Shown here piece after piece: positions 61,401 through 64,000 of a DNA stretch of 64,000 nt (position 1 is its first letter; every line of letters begins with the position of its first letter). A program made the position numbers and the translations under genes. Below the pieces are notes generated by a model. That model did no database searches. It had not been told where the DNA came from and worked only from the letters and a program-made list of their open reading frames with translations. The stretch is from Epiperipatus broadwayi. Its lineage: Eukaryota; Onychophora; Udeonychophora; Euonychophora; Peripatidae. The stretch covers positions 4,214,576-4,278,575 of the forward strand of contig JAQFVV010012490.1 of assembly GCA_028023455.1 (NCBI GenBank). The letters are read 5' to 3'.

Positions 61401-62194
61401 ATGTGATCCATGAAGTTTTCTTTTAAAGTTTTATTTTCAGTTTTTGCAAACAAACTTCTTTGTCCAGCAATGAATAGACAGTGACCACAGTTTATTTCCC
61501 ATCTTCTCTTTTACTTTTCATGGTAAATTTATTATAAGTATATTGCTTTCTCCTCACTGACTAATTAATCATCTCAAAAACAAAAAGAAAACTATTTCCT
61601 TTTTTTTTTTTTTATCTCTGGCATTTCTTATTTGTTCCAAAAACATATTCTGAAAAGAATGCACAATAAAAGAAACTACTTAGTAGTCCCAATTTTCACT
61701 CATTTTATTTTTTATGTTTAATTTAACAATAGGCAAAAGAATAAAAAAAAAAAAAAATTTATAATGTGCATTCCACATTCCTTTGCTTTCTTTTTCTTTC
61801 TTCTTTCTTTAATTAAAACTATTTTGATAAAGTCAGAATATTTAAAATAAATGAATTCATTAAATTAGAGTGAGACAGCAAAAATTAGTTCCATCTGTTT
61901 CTAGAACAATAAGAAAAATATTTGGCAAATTAATTTCTGAGATCATTACAGCAAAAAGAAACTTTTTACAGGCTTTAAATTCTCTCTTAATTTTACCTTT
62001 TTTTCTTGTAAAAAACAACATTTATCTATGTACATGTATGCCAAATATGAATATTAACCCATAACCACTGTCATTCTTTTTTACTCCAGTAAATACATAT
62101 GTGTCTGCCTATGCGATTTCTCCAATAAATAAAAAAAAAAAATATGACAACAATAATGACATACAAAGAAAATGAAAAATCATTCTACACTTTC

Positions 62195-62275
62195 TCTTCT
62201 TTTGTAACAAGATTTGAACCCAGTTCCTGTTACATAAGGTTGCACAATTGATGTTCACACACTTGTATAAAATCC
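62195..62275 (-). repeat. Possible tRNA-derived SINE remnant
   Basis: On the minus strand GGAACTGGGTTCAAATCTTG contains a near-consensus Pol III B box (GGTTCAAATCT). No cloverleaf could be folded and no clear A box is present, so this is not a functional tRNA. Confidence 0.35.
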
Positions 62276-62490
62276 TACTCTTCTCCCATTAGAATGTATT
62301 CTGTTATATTTATTTAGTTCATACTACATTTAGTGTCATTTACATATATTGATATTGCTCAATATCAAATCCAGATTTTCAACTTTATGCTAATGTTCTA
62401 GAGTACTGATAATAATTTTAATGTACTGTCTGTATGCAGAATACAAGATTTTAATTAAACTTCATTTACATTAAACATATATATATATAT

Positions 62491-64000
62491 TGTAACCCTA
62501 TCTTTAGATCAGAGAGGATTAAACATTCAGTATAGTGTTTTAAATTTTTTATTTTGTTAAATAAAGATAACTCTTTTGTTAAGATAAGTCTTATTATTTT
62601 AAACTGTATGAAATCTTATGAATTTTAAATTATATTAATAAAATTTGTGATAAAATGTATTTAAATGCCAATTACTAAGAAGTAAATAATTCTGTTGATA
62701 GCTTATCAGGTCAAAATTAAATATAATTTGAAGTATATTATATTTTGATTAAATTTCAATAAAGTTTTTGCTATCTTTTAAAGGACATTAGTTTGTAATA
62801 AATTTCATATTTTTTAAATTACTTTCTGGTAGGTGTGTGGATGTATGAGTGTAGGTGTTTTAAAAGAAAAGAGTTTGAAATAAATTATCTTTAAAATTGT
62901 TAATTATATAAAAAAGTAGTATATTTCATTAAATAGGTGCTTAATCATAATTTCTTGAGAACTTTTAAATAAAGTAAATAATTATAGTTGATAATTTAAA
63001 TGAAATTAATTATTTTTTATTTGTTTTAATTAAGTCTAGACAAGTCTCAAGGTTAAATCTATTTTTAGATGACCTGATTAGAAAAGATTAAGGTCATATC
63101 AGTTAATTTAAAATCCCACACCATGGTTAATTGCCTATTGTTTAATTAAAATGACATGATAAACTTTATTGTGATTCAAACAAGCACACACATTTAAAAG
63201 GGGAAAAAATGGGAAACATGATTGCTTTAACTTTTACTTTAAGAAATCAACTTTAATTATTTTTTTAATAATACATTGCTAAAACCTTAGCATCATTTAA
63301 GCAATTTACCCTTTGTGTTGTTCATAGTTATCTACAGACAATGTCTTTCATCTGAAAAATGCAATAAGCTTTATTAAAAGTTAAGAGCGTGCTAATAGCT
63401 CTAAACAAGCTTCTTTTTTTTTTTTATTTATGATAAATGCTACTACAAGAGAAGGCATTCAAATCGTGGTCCCCATCCCCAGACCGGTTTCGACCTATGG
63501 GTCTCTTCAGTGAGGTCGAAACCGGTCTGGGGATGGGGACCACGATTTGAATGCCTTCTCTTGTAGTAGCATTTATCATAAATAAAAAAAAAAAAGCTTG
63601 TTTAGAGCTATTAGCACACTCTTAACTTTACATATTAGTAAGTGCAAGCTATATATAAGTCATGTGACTTCTGACTTGTTACTATTACTAATAAGCTTTA
63701 TTGTAATATACATTAAGGCTACAAACTTAAAACTATGTGCCTGCAAAAATGACAGTAGGGACCTCTGCAAATCTTTAACACTTATGGGAAAAACTCCAAA
63801 GCATAAATAAATATGAAGAAATACTATAATAGACTGCCAGGCTGGAAAATCATTGTGAATGAAGTTTATTGTTCTATGAACTTTTAGTTAATTCTAGACT
63901 ATTTTAAAAACCAGATTTATTAACATTTAATTTTTCATGTTTTAAAAGTTATACAAATTAATTACAAAGAAGTAATATTATTATTTTTGTGCTCTACCAA
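62491..64000. repeat. Dispersed repeat, copy 2 (related to 21111-22250)
   Basis: Starts TGTAACCCTA after (AT)n and follows the order of copy 1 to the window edge. It is interrupted by the palindrome at 63377-63629, and AAGCTTTATT appears on both sides of the interrupting segment (63367 and 63694). Confidence 0.65.
63377..63629. repeat. 253 bp near-perfect palindrome
   Basis: Arms of 120 and 117 bases around a 16-base loop (63497-63512). The arms differ by only a 3-base indel beside the T12/A12 run and one C/T change. The inner 60 bases are GC-richer (CCCCAGACCGGTTTCGACCT) than the outer part. No frame is present. The near-identity of the arms implies either recent origin or ongoing arm-to-arm correction. 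Confidence 0.95.

Overview
The window is a very AT-rich, gene-poor stretch of an animal nuclear genome. Almost everything recognisable in it is a transposable element (TE) or another repeat: a Ty3/gypsy LTR element, a jockey-like non-LTR retrotransposon, a Penelope-like element, tRNA-type SINEs, hAT and mariner-type nonautonomous DNA transposons, and several foldback or TIR elements. That mix, with frequent (AT)n tracts and long noncoding intervals, fits an invertebrate such as a mollusc, possibly a cephalopod. The taxon is inference only; I see no diagnostic host gene.

Layout. 1-1410: 5' end of a gypsy-type element on the minus strand (LTR, primer-binding site, leader, start of gag), running off the left edge. 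2.6-3.5 kb: an old hAT element abutting a mariner-type element. 5.5-6.0 kb: nested inverted repeats. 11.9-13.1 kb and 20.6 kb: three plus-strand exon-like segments with good splice sites that join in compatible phases. They form the best host-gene candidate, with one frame break at an A7 run; a possible last exon lies at 57.8 kb. 14.9-19.2 kb: SINE, hairpin, hAT end and a 2.4 kb foldback element. 21.1 and 62.5 kb: two copies of one dispersed repeat, the second carrying a 253 bp near-perfect palindrome. 24.8 and 35.9 kb: two copies of a roughly 2 kb noncoding element with short terminal inverted repeats and hairpins kept in both copies. 30.7-34.0 kb: telomere-like repeats, then the jockey-like element with a compound triplet microsatellite at its 3' end. 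39-41 kb and 45.6-46.9 kb: GC-richer noncoding repeats. 42.0-42.5 kb: coding-like islands of unknown nature. 43.1 kb: a hAT element with a perfect 8 bp target-site duplication. 44-50.3 kb: tandem repeats. 51-52.1 kb: a decayed Penelope-like C terminus with GIY-YIG domain, flanked by inverted repeats.

No operon-like or pathway relationship exists here. The best-supported host-gene hypothesis is a plus-strand gene with introns of 0.7 kb, 7.5 kb and possibly 37 kb, whose introns hold most of the repeats. I do not recognise its protein. All repeat families were compared only within this window and by eye.
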